NCBI RefSeq assembly: GCF_009848685.1
Contig: NZ_WXTX01000007.1
Span: 177,439 to 241,438 of the forward strand
From: Andreprevotia sp. IGB-42
Lineage (GTDB): Bacteria; Pseudomonadota; Gammaproteobacteria; Burkholderiales; Chitinibacteraceae
Direction of reading: 5' to 3'
DNA: 64,000 nucleotides
A program made the position numbers and the translations under genes. The notes under the pieces were generated by a model. The model was not told where the DNA came from and made no database searches. It saw nothing but the letters and a program-made list of their open reading frames with translations. Each line of letters starts with the position of its first letter. Within the stretch, counting starts at the first letter, position 1. Below are positions 11,959-20,680 of the stretch, one piece after another.

Positions 11959-12765
11959 ATGACTTGGTTATATGAGCTGCTGGCACAGCTGAACTGGGTT
12001 TACGTGCTGTCCGGCCTGGGCGTCGGCTTTATCGTAGGAATGACCGGCGTGGGCGGCGGCTCGCTGATGACGCCCATCCTGTTGCTTTTCCACATCAGCC
12101 CGGCCACCGCAGTGGGTACCGATCTGCTGTATGCCGCCATCACCAAATCGGGGGGCGTTGCGGTTCACCAGAAAAACAAAAATATCGATTGGGGCATTAC
12201 CGGCTGGCTGGCACTGGGCAGCGTGCCGGCCGCGGCGCTGACGGTGGTGTTCCTGCATCTGTGGCAGGGCGATATCGCCACCGTCAACAAGGTGATCAAG
12301 AGTACGCTGGGTTTTGCCCTGCTGCTGACCGCAGTGGCCATCGTGTGCAAGAGCCGGTTGCTGGCATTTGCACAACAGCACGCCAGCGACTGGCTTGATT
12401 TGCCGCCTACCAAGCTCAATATCATGACGGTGCTGGTGGGGGTGATGCTGGGCGTGATCGTCACGCTGTCGTCCATTGGTGCCGGTGCACTGGGTACCGT
12501 GGCGTTGTTTCTGCTTTACCCACGGATGCCCACATCGCGGCTGGTGGGCACCGAAATCGCGCATGCAGTGCCGCTCACGCTGGTGGCAGGCCTGGGCCAC
12601 GCCGGCCTTGGCAACCTGGATTGGCATCTGCTGGGCAATCTGCTGGTGGGCTCCTTGCCGGGCATCTATTTCGGCAGCCATCTCACCGGCCGGGTGCCTG
12701 ATGGGGTGTTGCGGCCATTGCTGGCGGCAATGCTCGTTATCATCGGGCTCAAGCTCGTGCTTTAA
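11959..12765 (+). CDS. TSUP-family (TauE/SafE) membrane permease
   Basis: The 268-residue integral membrane protein has about eight hydrophobic segments and the paired glycine-rich motifs of the TauE/SafE family: GVGFIVGMTGVGGGSLMTP near the start and VTLSSIGAGALGTVALFLL in the second half. Members move sulfite, sulfonates or other small anions. Its place between cysB and the APS reductase gene suggests a sulfur oxyanion substrate, possibly sulfate or sulfite. Direction of transport cannot be read from sequence. The upstream in-frame start lies in the divergent promoter and was rejected. Confidence 0.85.
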   Translation: MTWLYELLAQLNWVYVLSGLGVGFIVGMTGVGGGSLMTPILLLFHISPATAVGTDLLYAAITKSGGVAVHQKNKNIDWGITGWLALGSVPAAALTVVFLHLWQGDIATVNKVIKSTLGFALLLTAVAIVCKSRLLAFAQQHASDWLDLPPTKLNIMTVLVGVMLGVIVTLSSIGAGALGTVALFLLYPRMPTSRLVGTEIAHAVPLTLVAGLGHAGLGNLDWHLLGNLLVGSLPGIYFGSHLTGRVPDGVLRPLLAAMLVIIGLKLVL

Positions 12766-12855
12766 TTGCGGTATTGATCAAAGGCGGCCAGCGCCACGGA
12801 TGCTGGCGGTGCCCGCTGCCGGGGGGACGGGCAGCGGCAGAAACGAGGATATGCA

Positions 12856-13539
12856 ATGAGTCTGGAACAGAAAATCGCCGATACGCTGCAGTGCCTGCGG
12901 CACATTGAAGCCGAGTACAGCCCGGCCATTTTTGCCAACTCCTACGGCGCAGAAGACATGGTGCTGACCGATCTGATCGCCAGGAACGCGTTGAAGATCG
13001 ATCTCTTCAGCCTGGATACTGGCCGGCTGCCGGCAGAGACGTACACGCTGATGCAGGAAACCGGCACCCGTTATCCGGTAATACCAGTGAAAGTGTATTT
13101 TCCGGATGCGGCGCGCGTGGAAGCGTATGTGAACGATAACGGCATCAACGCTTTCTATGAATCGGTGGAACTGCGCAAGGCATGCTGCGGCATCCGCAAG
13201 CTGGAACCGCTTCAGCGCGCGCTGGCTGGCCGCAAGGCGTGGATTACCGGTTTGCGCCGCCAGCAATCGACCACGCGCACCGAGATGCAGATTCAGGAAT
13301 TCGATGCCGGTAACGGGCTGGAGAAATTCAATCCGCTGATCGAGTGGACCGAGAAGGAAGTGTGGCAGTACATCCGCGAAAACAACGTGCCTTATAACAA
13401 GCTGCACGATCAGCATTATCCGTCCATCGGCTGCGCGCCCTGTACGCGCTCGGTGGCCATGGGCGAAGACATCCGCGCCGGGCGCTGGTGGTGGGAAAAC
13501 GCAGACCTGAAGGAGTGCGGGCTGCACGCCAAAAAATAG
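12856..13539 (+). CDS. cysH: Assimilatory APS reductase ([4Fe-4S] type)
   Basis: This cytoplasmic enzyme reduces adenylylsulfate to sulfite using thioredoxin or glutathione. The 227-residue protein has a PP-loop ATPase-like fold with FSLDTGRLPAET, then KACCGIRK near residue 108 and CAPCTR near residue 193. The CC...CxxC cysteines bind a [4Fe-4S] cluster and separate this APS-using type from the cluster-free PAPS reductase of E. coli. The ECGLH near the end carries the catalytic cysteine. It follows the TSUP permease in the same direction. The short C-terminal tail is normal for this subgroup. Confidence 0.93.
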   Translation: MSLEQKIADTLQCLRHIEAEYSPAIFANSYGAEDMVLTDLIARNALKIDLFSLDTGRLPAETYTLMQETGTRYPVIPVKVYFPDAARVEAYVNDNGINAFYESVELRKACCGIRKLEPLQRALAGRKAWITGLRRQQSTTRTEMQIQEFDAGNGLEKFNPLIEWTEKEVWQYIRENNVPYNKLHDQHYPSIGCAPCTRSVAMGEDIRAGRWWWENADLKECGLHAKK

Positions 13540-13559
13540 CGCATGGGCTGCAGCTGTAC

Positions 13560-13574
13560 GCACCGCTACGGTGC
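13560..13574 (+). terminator. Small hairpin after cysH
   Basis: GCACCG-CTA-CGGTGC forms a 6-bp stem with a 3-base loop 20 bases after the cysH stop. No T-run follows, so a terminator role is weakly supported. Confidence 0.35.
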
Positions 13575-13636
13575 TGACGGCGCGAACAGGGGGCGAAAGT
13601 TCCATGTTGGCGCCGTTGTTGTTTTGCAGCTGTGCG

Positions 13637-13673
13637 TTGACAGGGTGTGGTCTGCTGACTAGATTTGCTAGTC
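13637..13673 (+). promoter_or_regulatory. Promoter with palindromic operator before the glucosamine kinase gene
   Basis: TTGACA (13637-13642) and TAGATT (13660-13665) are 17 bp apart, a near-ideal sigma70 promoter. The -10 lies inside a perfect inverted repeat, GACTAG-ATTTG-CTAGTC (13657-13673). A repressor bound there would block polymerase. The nearby GntR/UTRA regulator is the natural candidate, which would make the kinase-regulator pair autoregulated. Confidence 0.7.
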
Positions 13674-13758
13674 TGGCAAGAGTGGGCGTGATCGCCCGTC
13701 TTTGCGAACAGCTGCGGCTACTGCAGCGATGAACACAGCAATCTCACAAGGACAAGCA

Positions 13759-14631
13759 ATGAGTATCAAATATCTGATCGGCGTCGATGGTGGCGGCACG
13801 GGTACCCGCATCTGTATCGCCGGTCTTGATGGCGTGGAACTTGTGCGCGCCGAAGGTGGCCCTTCGGCGTTGGGCCAAGGCGTCGACAAGGCGTGGACCA
13901 ATATCACGCTGGCCATCCGCGACGGTTTCCGCAAGCTGGGTATCGAGCACCCCAACTTCAAGGAATGCGCGGTCGGCTTTGGTTTGTCCGGCGTGACGGT
14001 CAAGGCATGGGCGCAAGAATTCGAGAACAAGAACCCGGGTTTTGCCCGCATCCTGGTTGAAACTGACGGTTTCTCCACCTTGCTGGGTGCACATGATGGC
14101 GCCCACGGCGGCATCATCGCCGTGGGCACCGGTTCGATCGGCGAAGCATGGCTCGAAGATGGCAGCCGGGTGGAAGTGGGCGGCTGGGGCTTCCCGACTT
14201 CGGATGAAGGTTCGGGCGCTTTCCTCGGCCTCAAGGCCATCAACCACGTACAGCGCGTGATGGATGGTCGCCGTCCGCTGACCGATTTTGGCCGCAAGCT
14301 GCTGAGCATCACCGGCGCGACCCGCGAAGGTGTGTTCGAGTGGATGGGCAAGATGAAGCAGACCGAATGCGCTTCGCTGTCGCTGGTGGTGGTGGAGTTC
14401 GGCGAGAAAGACGAAGTGGCCAAGCGCTTCCTCATCGATGCCGGCCTGGAAGTGGAAATCATCGGCCAGGCACTGCGCGCCAATGCACCGCAACTGCCGC
14501 TGGCCATCTGCGGTGGTGGTCTGTCCGAGGCGCTGCGCCCGTACATCCCGGCCAGTTTCCTCGCCACCACCAGCCGGCCGCAGAAAGATTCGTGCGCCGG
14601 CGCACTGCTGCTGATACAGAACAACATCTAA
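13759..14631 (+). CDS. gspK: Glucosamine kinase (BadF/BadG/BcrA-type ATPase fold)
   Basis: The 290-residue protein belongs to the ASKHA sugar-kinase fold. GVDGGGTGTRICIA at the N-terminus is the phosphate-1 loop, AVGTGSIGEAW near residue 120 the phosphate-2 region, and GGWGFPTSDEGSGAFLG near residue 148 is characteristic of GlcNAc/glucosamine kinases. The probable reaction is ATP-dependent phosphorylation of glucosamine (or GlcNAc) to the 6-phosphate in the cytoplasm. An AAGGA ribosome-binding site supports the ATG at 13759. It precedes a GntR/UTRA regulator and a sugar ABC transporter. Glucosamine versus GlcNAc is not resolvable by eye. Confidence 0.85.
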   Translation: MSIKYLIGVDGGGTGTRICIAGLDGVELVRAEGGPSALGQGVDKAWTNITLAIRDGFRKLGIEHPNFKECAVGFGLSGVTVKAWAQEFENKNPGFARILVETDGFSTLLGAHDGAHGGIIAVGTGSIGEAWLEDGSRVEVGGWGFPTSDEGSGAFLGLKAINHVQRVMDGRRPLTDFGRKLLSITGATREGVFEWMGKMKQTECASLSLVVVEFGEKDEVAKRFLIDAGLEVEIIGQALRANAPQLPLAICGGGLSEALRPYIPASFLATTSRPQKDSCAGALLLIQNNI

Positions 14632-14670
14632 GCTGCAGTTAACTACATCACTGTCCGGGAGGGCCGCCCC

Positions 14671-15411
14671 ATGCAGTCACCACAGAAACTGCAGGTGCTC
14701 AGGCCCGACCCCGATAGCGCTACCCCGCTTTACCTGCAACTGAGCCACAAGCTGGCTGCGGCGATCCAGGCGGGGTTCTGGCGACCGGAAGAGCCGCTGC
14801 CGTCCGAACGGCATTTCTGTGACCTGCTCGGCGTATCGCGTGTGACCGCGCGCAAGGCGCTGGATCTGCTGTACGAACAGGGGCTGATCCTGCGCCGGCA
14901 GGGCGCCGGTACCTTCATTACGCCCAAGCTGGAACAACCGCTGACGCGGCTGACCAATCTGTCCGAAATGCTCAAGCAGCGCGGCTTCACGCCCGGCTCC
15001 AAATGGCTGAGCCGCGAAGTGGTGCCGGCCGGCAACGAGGAAGTGGCCAGGCTCAACCTGGCGCCCACCAGCCACGTCAGCCGCCTGCTGCGCGTGCGTA
15101 CCGCCAACGATACGGTGATGGCGGTGGAGGAAACGGCGTTGCCACACACGCTGGTGCCCGATCCCTTGCTGATCGGCGATTCACTGTACGAATTCCTCAG
15201 CGTGCACCGGCTGGCGGTGGTGCGCGCACTGCAGCACATTGCCGCCATCAATGCCGACGAGCGCCTGGCTGGCCTGGTGGATGTGCCGGTTGGTGCCGCC
15301 ATGCTGCACCTCACGCGGGTGGGTTACCGCGATAACGGCCAGGCGGTGGAGCTGACCCATTCGTGGTTCCGCAGTGATTTCTACGATTTCGTGGTGGAGC
15401 TGCACCGCTGA
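14671..15411 (+). CDS. GntR/HutC-family regulator (UTRA domain), NagR/NagQ-like
   Basis: The 246-residue protein has an N-terminal GntR winged helix (PLYLQLSHKLAAAI, then PLPSERHFCDLLGVSRVTARKAL) and a C-terminal UTRA ligand-binding domain. This architecture is shared by DasR, NagR and NagQ, which bind glucosamine- or GlcNAc-6-phosphate. A GGGAGGG ribosome-binding site precedes the ATG, and it lies 39 bp after the kinase gene. It most likely represses the kinase and transporter genes through the palindrome at 13657-13673. Effector identity is inferred from gene neighbours. Confidence 0.87.
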   Translation: MQSPQKLQVLRPDPDSATPLYLQLSHKLAAAIQAGFWRPEEPLPSERHFCDLLGVSRVTARKALDLLYEQGLILRRQGAGTFITPKLEQPLTRLTNLSEMLKQRGFTPGSKWLSREVVPAGNEEVARLNLAPTSHVSRLLRVRTANDTVMAVEETALPHTLVPDPLLIGDSLYEFLSVHRLAVVRALQHIAAINADERLAGLVDVPVGAAMLHLTRVGYRDNGQAVELTHSWFRSDFYDFVVELHR

Positions 15412-16057
15412 ATGGCCCCGGACGCGTTGCGTCAATTGCGGTTTCTGCTCAGTTGTTACGTAAAGTTGCAAAAAAGCGACACAATTGCTGTCGTCCGCCT
15501 GGCCTATCTGCGCCGGGCATCAGCTTTCTTCTGCCTGTTTCAAATGCTTCGCTTTCGCCTACACACAACGGCAAAACCGCCGACAACATGTAGTGGCTTG
15601 CCAATTTGGTGCATTCACCTTCATCGAAACTACATAAAACGCTCGTTCTGGCGCGGCTAATAGGCTGTTTTTAAAGTGTGAAAGCCATGCACCCATTTTG
15701 TATCGTGTAGTCTTGTTTTGGTGCAGCATGATGCAGGTTACAAGCGTGCTTTGCTGTTTACCTTCGGCCATGCGCCGGTCATACGCGTTTACCCGCACTT
15801 TGGTGCTGCACTGCACATTCATCCCCCGCAAAAATTGTTGTAATCTGCCCCAGCTGATACCGGTTACAGCGACTAACAAGCGCCCCCCGCTGCGTGCAGA
15901 CGGGATCAAAATTGAAAGCGCATTCGGTTGCTGCAAACCGCAGTCAGCGCCAGACAACAACAGTTTGACGAGGCACATGGCGAGTGATTAGTGTTTATCC
16001 CGCGTCCTGGCTTACGTTGGCACAAGTCCAAAAAACCTAAATCCAAGGATTGATTCG
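15412..16057. other. Long non-coding interval before the ABC transporter
   Basis: No convincing gene is seen in these 646 bases; the small open frames lack ribosome-binding sites and family features. Notable elements are CGACA-N7-TGTCG (15471-15487) and CGGTT-GCTGCA-AACCG (15925-15940), the latter like a LacI-type half-palindrome pair, plus a possible -35 TTGACG at 15965. The length suggests several regulatory inputs to the transporter genes. Confidence 0.5.
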
Positions 16058-17320
16058 ATGATGAAGTTCAAACGCTCGCTGGCCGTTGCCGCTGCGCTGT
16101 TCGCAGCTACAACCATGAGTGCCATGGCAGCAGAAAAAACCAAGGTTGAGTTCTGGTCGAACAGTCTGTCGCCGAAGTTCGACAGCGTGATGAAAGACCT
16201 GACCGCCAAGTTCAACGGTTCGCAAAGCGAAATCGAAGCCAAGTGGGTTGATGTGGACTGGGATGCCTTCCTGCCCCGCCTGACCGCTTCGCTCGCTGGC
16301 GGTACCGCGCCGGATCTTGTCAACCTGCCCAAGCCGTGGATGGATGATCTGGCGCAGAAGAAGCTGATCCTGCCGATCACCAAGCAGATCGCCGGTTTCA
16401 AGAGCAACTACACCGAAGGCGCGCTTAAAGACGTGACCTACGAGGGCGACAAGCAGATTTACGGCCTGCCGTGGTACCAGGTGACCGGCGTGATGTTCTA
16501 CAACAAGGAATTGCTGACCAAGGCTGGCGTGAAAGAAGCGCCGAAGAGCTTTGGCGAACTGCTGGCCGTGGCCAAGCAAGTGAAGGAAAAAACCGGCGTG
16601 ACCGGTTTCGCCCCGAAGCTGAACGACGGCTTTGCCGGCTGGTTCCTGTACGACGGTCTGCCGGTGGTGAAGGGCGGCAAGGCAGTATTCAACAGCCCGG
16701 CGCACGTGAAGCTGGTTGAAGCCTTTGCCGATGCCTACAAGGCTGGCGCGATCCCGAAGGACGCGTACAAGATGGGTTTCGAAGAGCAGATCGCTGCGTT
16801 TGACGGTGGCAAGGTTGCCATCTTCGCCGAAGGCGCCCACGCTCTGAAGCGCACCAAGACCGATGCACCGAAGATCTACGCGCAAACCGGCGTCGCACCG
16901 TTCCCGCTGGCTGGTGGCAAGACACCGTTCGGTGGCTTCCTGTTCCTGTGGTCGGTGCCGAAGACGTCCAAGCATGTGGATGCTGCCGTCAAGCTGGGCC
17001 AGTTCCTGACTTCCGACGATGCGCAGCTCGCGTTTGCCAAGGCATCCGCGACCTTCCCGTCGACCAACAAGGCACTGGCTGACCCGTTCTTCCAGGCCGG
17101 CGCCAAGTCGAACGATCCGATTGAAAAGGCCTTGGCAACCGCCGCCGATTCGATCAAGGTGACTTCCACACTGACGATTTCGGGCCTGCCGGACGAGGCT
17201 GCAATGAACAAGAAGCTCGATGAAGCTGTCGAGGCTGCAATTACTGGCCAGAAGCCGGCCAAGCAAGCGCTGGACGAAGCTGTTGCGTACTGGAATGAGA
17301 AGTTTTCTGCCAAGAAGTAA
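16058..17320 (+). CDS. Sugar ABC transporter substrate-binding protein 1
   Basis: This 420-residue periplasmic protein belongs to the cluster B family of carbohydrate-binding proteins. The signal peptide has a basic start, hydrophobic core and a likely cleavage after SAMA. The mature part shows KVEFWSNSLSPKFDSVM and GLPWYQVTGVMFYNKELL, typical of MalE-like proteins. It probably captures a chitin-derived amino sugar or disaccharide and delivers it to the two permeases downstream. A close paralogue follows after about 160 bp. An AAGGA lies before the start; two tandem ATGs (16058 and 16061) are both usable. Confidence 0.9.
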   Translation: MMKFKRSLAVAAALFAATTMSAMAAEKTKVEFWSNSLSPKFDSVMKDLTAKFNGSQSEIEAKWVDVDWDAFLPRLTASLAGGTAPDLVNLPKPWMDDLAQKKLILPITKQIAGFKSNYTEGALKDVTYEGDKQIYGLPWYQVTGVMFYNKELLTKAGVKEAPKSFGELLAVAKQVKEKTGVTGFAPKLNDGFAGWFLYDGLPVVKGGKAVFNSPAHVKLVEAFADAYKAGAIPKDAYKMGFEEQIAAFDGGKVAIFAEGAHALKRTKTDAPKIYAQTGVAPFPLAGGKTPFGGFLFLWSVPKTSKHVDAAVKLGQFLTSDDAQLAFAKASATFPSTNKALADPFFQAGAKSNDPIEKALATAADSIKVTSTLTISGLPDEAAMNKKLDEAVEAAITGQKPAKQALDEAVAYWNEKFSAKK

Positions 17321-17337
17321 GCTTGTTTTTGAATAGA

Positions 17338-17376
17338 TTTGCAGCGGTGGTTTCTCTGGTACACTGCCGCTGCAAA
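17338..17376 (+). repeat. 10-bp inverted repeat between the two binding-protein genes
   Basis: TTTGCAGCGG (17338-17347) and CCGCTGCAAA (17367-17376) form a perfect 10-bp stem with a 19-base loop just after the first binding-protein gene. No T-run follows, so it may stabilise the upstream mRNA 3' end or be an operator; a possible -10 TACACT lies in the loop. Confidence 0.5.
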
Positions 17377-17427
17377 ATTAGAAATCCGCATGATTTAGTG
17401 GTAAGCACTGGGTCAGATGTGGTGTAT

Positions 17428-17453
17428 CGCCGGGAATAGTTCCGGGCGTTTTT
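17428..17453 (+). terminator. Attenuator-like hairpin before binding protein 2
   Basis: A stem with one G-G mismatch (17428-17436 with 17440-17448) is followed by five T residues and ends 29 bases before the second binding-protein start. It could terminate the first transcript or attenuate the second. Confidence 0.5.
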
Positions 17454-17481
17454 GTCGGTAACTCCTCGAGGAAGACAAGAG

Positions 17482-18729
17482 ATGAAGCTCAAGAAGATGT
17501 TGGCCGTTGGCGCAGTGGTGTTCGGCTTTGCTGCTCTGCAAGCACACGCTGATACAGAACTCGAATTCTGGACCATGAACCTGGCTCCGAAATTCAACGG
17601 TTACTTTGACCAGGCAACGACCAAGTTCAACGCTGCCAACCCGGGCCTGAAGGCCAAGTGGGTTGACATGAACTGGGACCAAATCCAGCCGAAGCTGGTT
17701 GCTTCCATCGCTGCTGGCAACCCGCCGGCGCTGGTGAACTTCAACGTGCCTTGGGTACACGAGTTCGCAGCTCAAGGTAACCTGGTCGCTCTGGACCAAT
17801 ACCTGGGCGCAGCCAAGGGCAACTACTCCACCAACTCGCTGAAAGACGTGACAGCTGGTGGCAAGGTATTCGCGTTCCCGTGGTACAACTCGGTTTCCGT
17901 GATTGCCTACAACAAGGACATCTTCGCCAAGGCTGGCGTGAAGGCAGCTCCGACTGACTTCGACCAGTTCATCAGCGTTGGCAAGCAAATCACTGCCAAG
18001 ACCGGCCTGCCGGCATACGCACCGAAGGTTGGTAACTTCGTGGGCTGGTTCGCCTACGCTGGCCTGCCTATCCTCGAAAACGGCAAGGCAGTGTTCAACT
18101 CGCCGAAGCACGTTGCTTTCGTGCAGAAGTTTGCTGACCTGTACAAGGCTGGCGTAGTACCGAAGGATCTGTTCAAGGTTGAATTCGAGCAAGAAATCGC
18201 TCTGTACAACGCTGGCAAGATCGCGATGATGACGACTGCTCCGCAGGCTCTGAAGCGCACTGAAACCGATGCCAAGGCAATCTACGACAAGACTGGCGTT
18301 GCTCCGTTCCCGCTGGGCGCAGGCAAGCTGGCTCAAGGTTCGTGGATGATGGACTTCGTTGTGCCGAAGGGTGTGAAGGATCCGGCTGCTGCTGCAAAGC
18401 TGGGCCTGTTCCTGACTGGCGACGAACAGCAAGTTCTGTTCTCGAAGGCGACAGAAACAACCTTCCCGTCGACCAAGAAGGGTAACCTGGATCCGTACTT
18501 CCAAGCTGGCAAGAACAGCAAGGACGTCGTTGAGCAAGCTCGTGCTGTTGCTGCCGGTTCGATGGACGGTGCTCGCACCCTCGTCATCACCCCGGGCCAA
18601 CTGCCTGACGAAGCTGCTCTGACCAAGAAGCTGCAAGACGAACTCCAAAGCGCAATCGAAGGCCGCAAGCCGGTCAAGGCTGCTCTGGATGAAGTTGTTG
18701 CTGCATGGAACGAAAAGCTGGCCAAGTAA
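17482..18729 (+). CDS. Sugar ABC transporter substrate-binding protein 2
   Basis: The 415-residue paralogue of the preceding gene shares WVD(M/V)(N/D)W, GLPAYAPKVG/GFAPKL and APFPL blocks in the same order. The signal peptide ends near LQAHA, giving a mature start at DTELEFW. GAGGAAG precedes the ATG at 17482; an upstream GTG frame lies in the leader. Codon choice is strikingly uniform (many GCT, GGC, AAG, CTG), unlike the first copy, which suggests very high expression. A strong terminator follows, so this gene is probably made in excess over the permeases. Confidence 0.9.
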   Translation: MKLKKMLAVGAVVFGFAALQAHADTELEFWTMNLAPKFNGYFDQATTKFNAANPGLKAKWVDMNWDQIQPKLVASIAAGNPPALVNFNVPWVHEFAAQGNLVALDQYLGAAKGNYSTNSLKDVTAGGKVFAFPWYNSVSVIAYNKDIFAKAGVKAAPTDFDQFISVGKQITAKTGLPAYAPKVGNFVGWFAYAGLPILENGKAVFNSPKHVAFVQKFADLYKAGVVPKDLFKVEFEQEIALYNAGKIAMMTTAPQALKRTETDAKAIYDKTGVAPFPLGAGKLAQGSWMMDFVVPKGVKDPAAAAKLGLFLTGDEQQVLFSKATETTFPSTKKGNLDPYFQAGKNSKDVVEQARAVAAGSMDGARTLVITPGQLPDEAALTKKLQDELQSAIEGRKPVKAALDEVVAAWNEKLAK

Positions 18730-18754
18730 TTCATTACTTGCGTTAGTTAGCTCC

Positions 18755-18792
18755 AAAAAAACGGAACTGCCGGCAACGGCAGTTCCGTTTTT
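18755..18792 (+). terminator. Strong terminator between binding protein 2 and permeases
   Basis: A perfect 12-bp stem (18761-18772 with 18777-18788), GCAA loop, A-run before and T-run after. Partial read-through would set a high binding-protein to permease ratio, as in other sugar ABC operons. Confidence 0.88.
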
Positions 18793-18829
18793 CCCCGCCT
18801 AAGAATTAAAAATCAAGTCGAGTTGCGCC

Positions 18830-19717
18830 GTGAAAACTTCCAGCAGCTATACCACTATTGCCTATCTGTTCATGGCCCCGGCCCTGATCCTGATGGGCAT
18901 CTTTACGTTCTGGCCGGTCGGGTTCAACACTTACCTGGCTTTCCATGACTACGCCCTCGTCGATGGCACCGCAACCTGGAACAACTTTGCCCACTTCAAG
19001 TACATTGCCGGCGAAGAGCTGTTCCACAGCGCGATCAAGAATTCCCTGTTGTTTCTGCTGGTTGTGCCGGTGATCCAACTCGCAGCGCTGGTGGTGGCCA
19101 AACTGGTCAACAGCAAGCTGCCGGGCATGACTTTTTTCCGTGCCTCTTACTACATCCCGGTGATTACCGCGGTTTCGATCGCAGCCGTCGTGTGGAGCAA
19201 CGTCTACAAGTACGACGGCATGCTCAACATGATCCTCTCCTGGGTCGGTCAGGCGCTGCACCTGCTCAAGGCCGGTGAGATGGTCGAAATCCAGTGGATC
19301 GGTGATCCGCACATCGCCATTTTCTCGGTGATGGGTTTTGTGTTCTGGAAAGGTATCGGCTACTACATGGTGCTGTATCTTGCTGGTCTGCAAGCGATTC
19401 CGGCCGAGGTTGAAGAAGCCGCCGTTCTGGACGGTGCCAATGCATGGCAGCGTTTCTGGAAAATCACCGTACCGATGGTGAAGCCCACCATTCTGCTGTG
19501 TACGCTGCTCTCCACCATTGCCGCCATCAAGGCATTCCAGGAAGTGGTTGTTCTGACGCGTGGTCAGTCTGATACCTATACCGCCCTGTTCTATGTGTAC
19601 GCACAAGCGTTCCAGAACTACAACTTCGGTCGCGCTGCGGCGGCGGGTCTGGTCATCACGTTCTTCTGCATGATCCTCGCCATCATTCAATTCCGCTTCT
19701 TCGGCGAAAAGAAATAA
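18830..19717 (+). CDS. Sugar ABC transporter permease (MalF type)
   Basis: The 295-residue inner-membrane protein has six hydrophobic segments and the EAA loop EEAAVLDGANAWQRFWKITVP, read by the ATPase subunit. It starts with GTG; stop codons close upstream exclude a longer frame and no better start exists. It is the first of two permeases and pairs with the next gene. The family imports mono- or oligosaccharides, and the neighbourhood points to amino-sugar products of chitin. Confidence 0.92.
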   Translation: MKTSSSYTTIAYLFMAPALILMGIFTFWPVGFNTYLAFHDYALVDGTATWNNFAHFKYIAGEELFHSAIKNSLLFLLVVPVIQLAALVVAKLVNSKLPGMTFFRASYYIPVITAVSIAAVVWSNVYKYDGMLNMILSWVGQALHLLKAGEMVEIQWIGDPHIAIFSVMGFVFWKGIGYYMVLYLAGLQAIPAEVEEAAVLDGANAWQRFWKITVPMVKPTILLCTLLSTIAAIKAFQEVVVLTRGQSDTYTALFYVYAQAFQNYNFGRAAAAGLVITFFCMILAIIQFRFFGEKK

Positions 19718-19737
19718 GATCAGGGGCACCATACACC

Positions 19738-20640
19738 ATGGCAACTTTTACTGTACGCCGAGTAGCCGGGCTGAGCGCGCATTACGCCGGCCTGCTGCTC
19801 TTCATGGCATTCACGACTTTCCCGTTCCTGTGGGCACTGTCGGCTGCGCTGTCGGGCGATCCTTCCAAGATCTGGTTGTTCCCGGATGCGTTCGTGCCGA
19901 ACGATTTGAGCCTGATGTGGTTCAAGCGCGTGTTCGAGGAAATGCCGTTCAACACCTACCTGCTCAACTCCACCATCATGTCGTTCTGGACGATCATCGG
20001 TGTGGTGGTGGTATCGGTGATGGCAGGCTATCCGCTGGCACGGCTGAAGTTTCCGGGCCGCGGCCTGATCTTCGTGGCCATCATTGCCACGCTGATGCTG
20101 CCGTCCGAAGTGGGCATCATTCCCAACTTCATCACGCTGAAAAACTTCGGTGTATGGGCAAGCAGCCTGCAGGAAGCACTGCACCTGCCGTCCGACTGGA
20201 ACATGCGTGAATGGGTGGGCCTGAACAGCTACTTCGGTGCGATTGCCCCCAACTTCGCCACTGCCTTCGGTATTTTCCTGATGAAGCAGGCGTTCGAACA
20301 GATCCCGCAGGATCTGGTGGATGCGGCGCGCGTCGATGGCGCCAACGAACTGCAGATCATGTGGCGCGTGATGGTGCCGGTGTCGATCCCGTCGATCGCC
20401 GCGCTGACCATCTTCACGCTGGTCAATGCCTGGAACGACTACCTGTGGCCGTCCATCGTGATGACCGGCAAGGAAAAGCTGCCGCTCGCCGTTGGCGTGT
20501 TCAACGACCTGACCGGCCCGTTCGCCACATCGACCAGCCTCGTGATGGCTGCCATCGTGATGACGGTTATCCCGGTCCTCATTTTCTTCGCCTTCACCCA
20601 GCGTTACTTCATCGGCGGCCTCGACGGCGCGGTCAAGTAA
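19738..20640 (+). CDS. Sugar ABC transporter permease (MalG type)
   Basis: The 300-residue inner-membrane protein has about six hydrophobic segments and the EAA loop DLVDAARVDGANELQIMWRVMVP near residue 195. The C-terminal FTQRYFIGGLDGAVK tail is the hallmark of MalG-like permeases of this class. It starts 20 bp after the first permease gene and is followed 40 bp later by the ATPase, giving the usual permease-permease-ATPase order. Confidence 0.93.
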   Translation: MATFTVRRVAGLSAHYAGLLLFMAFTTFPFLWALSAALSGDPSKIWLFPDAFVPNDLSLMWFKRVFEEMPFNTYLLNSTIMSFWTIIGVVVVSVMAGYPLARLKFPGRGLIFVAIIATLMLPSEVGIIPNFITLKNFGVWASSLQEALHLPSDWNMREWVGLNSYFGAIAPNFATAFGIFLMKQAFEQIPQDLVDAARVDGANELQIMWRVMVPVSIPSIAALTIFTLVNAWNDYLWPSIVMTGKEKLPLAVGVFNDLTGPFATSTSLVMAAIVMTVIPVLIFFAFTQRYFIGGLDGAVK

Positions 20641-20680
20641 TCCAGGCACGAACACAGACACAAGTATAGGAATCGACTCA

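Noticed and set aside
15412..15978. Small open frames in the gap before the ABC transporter
   Set aside because: No ribosome-binding site and no family features; overlapping frames on both strands suggest chance.
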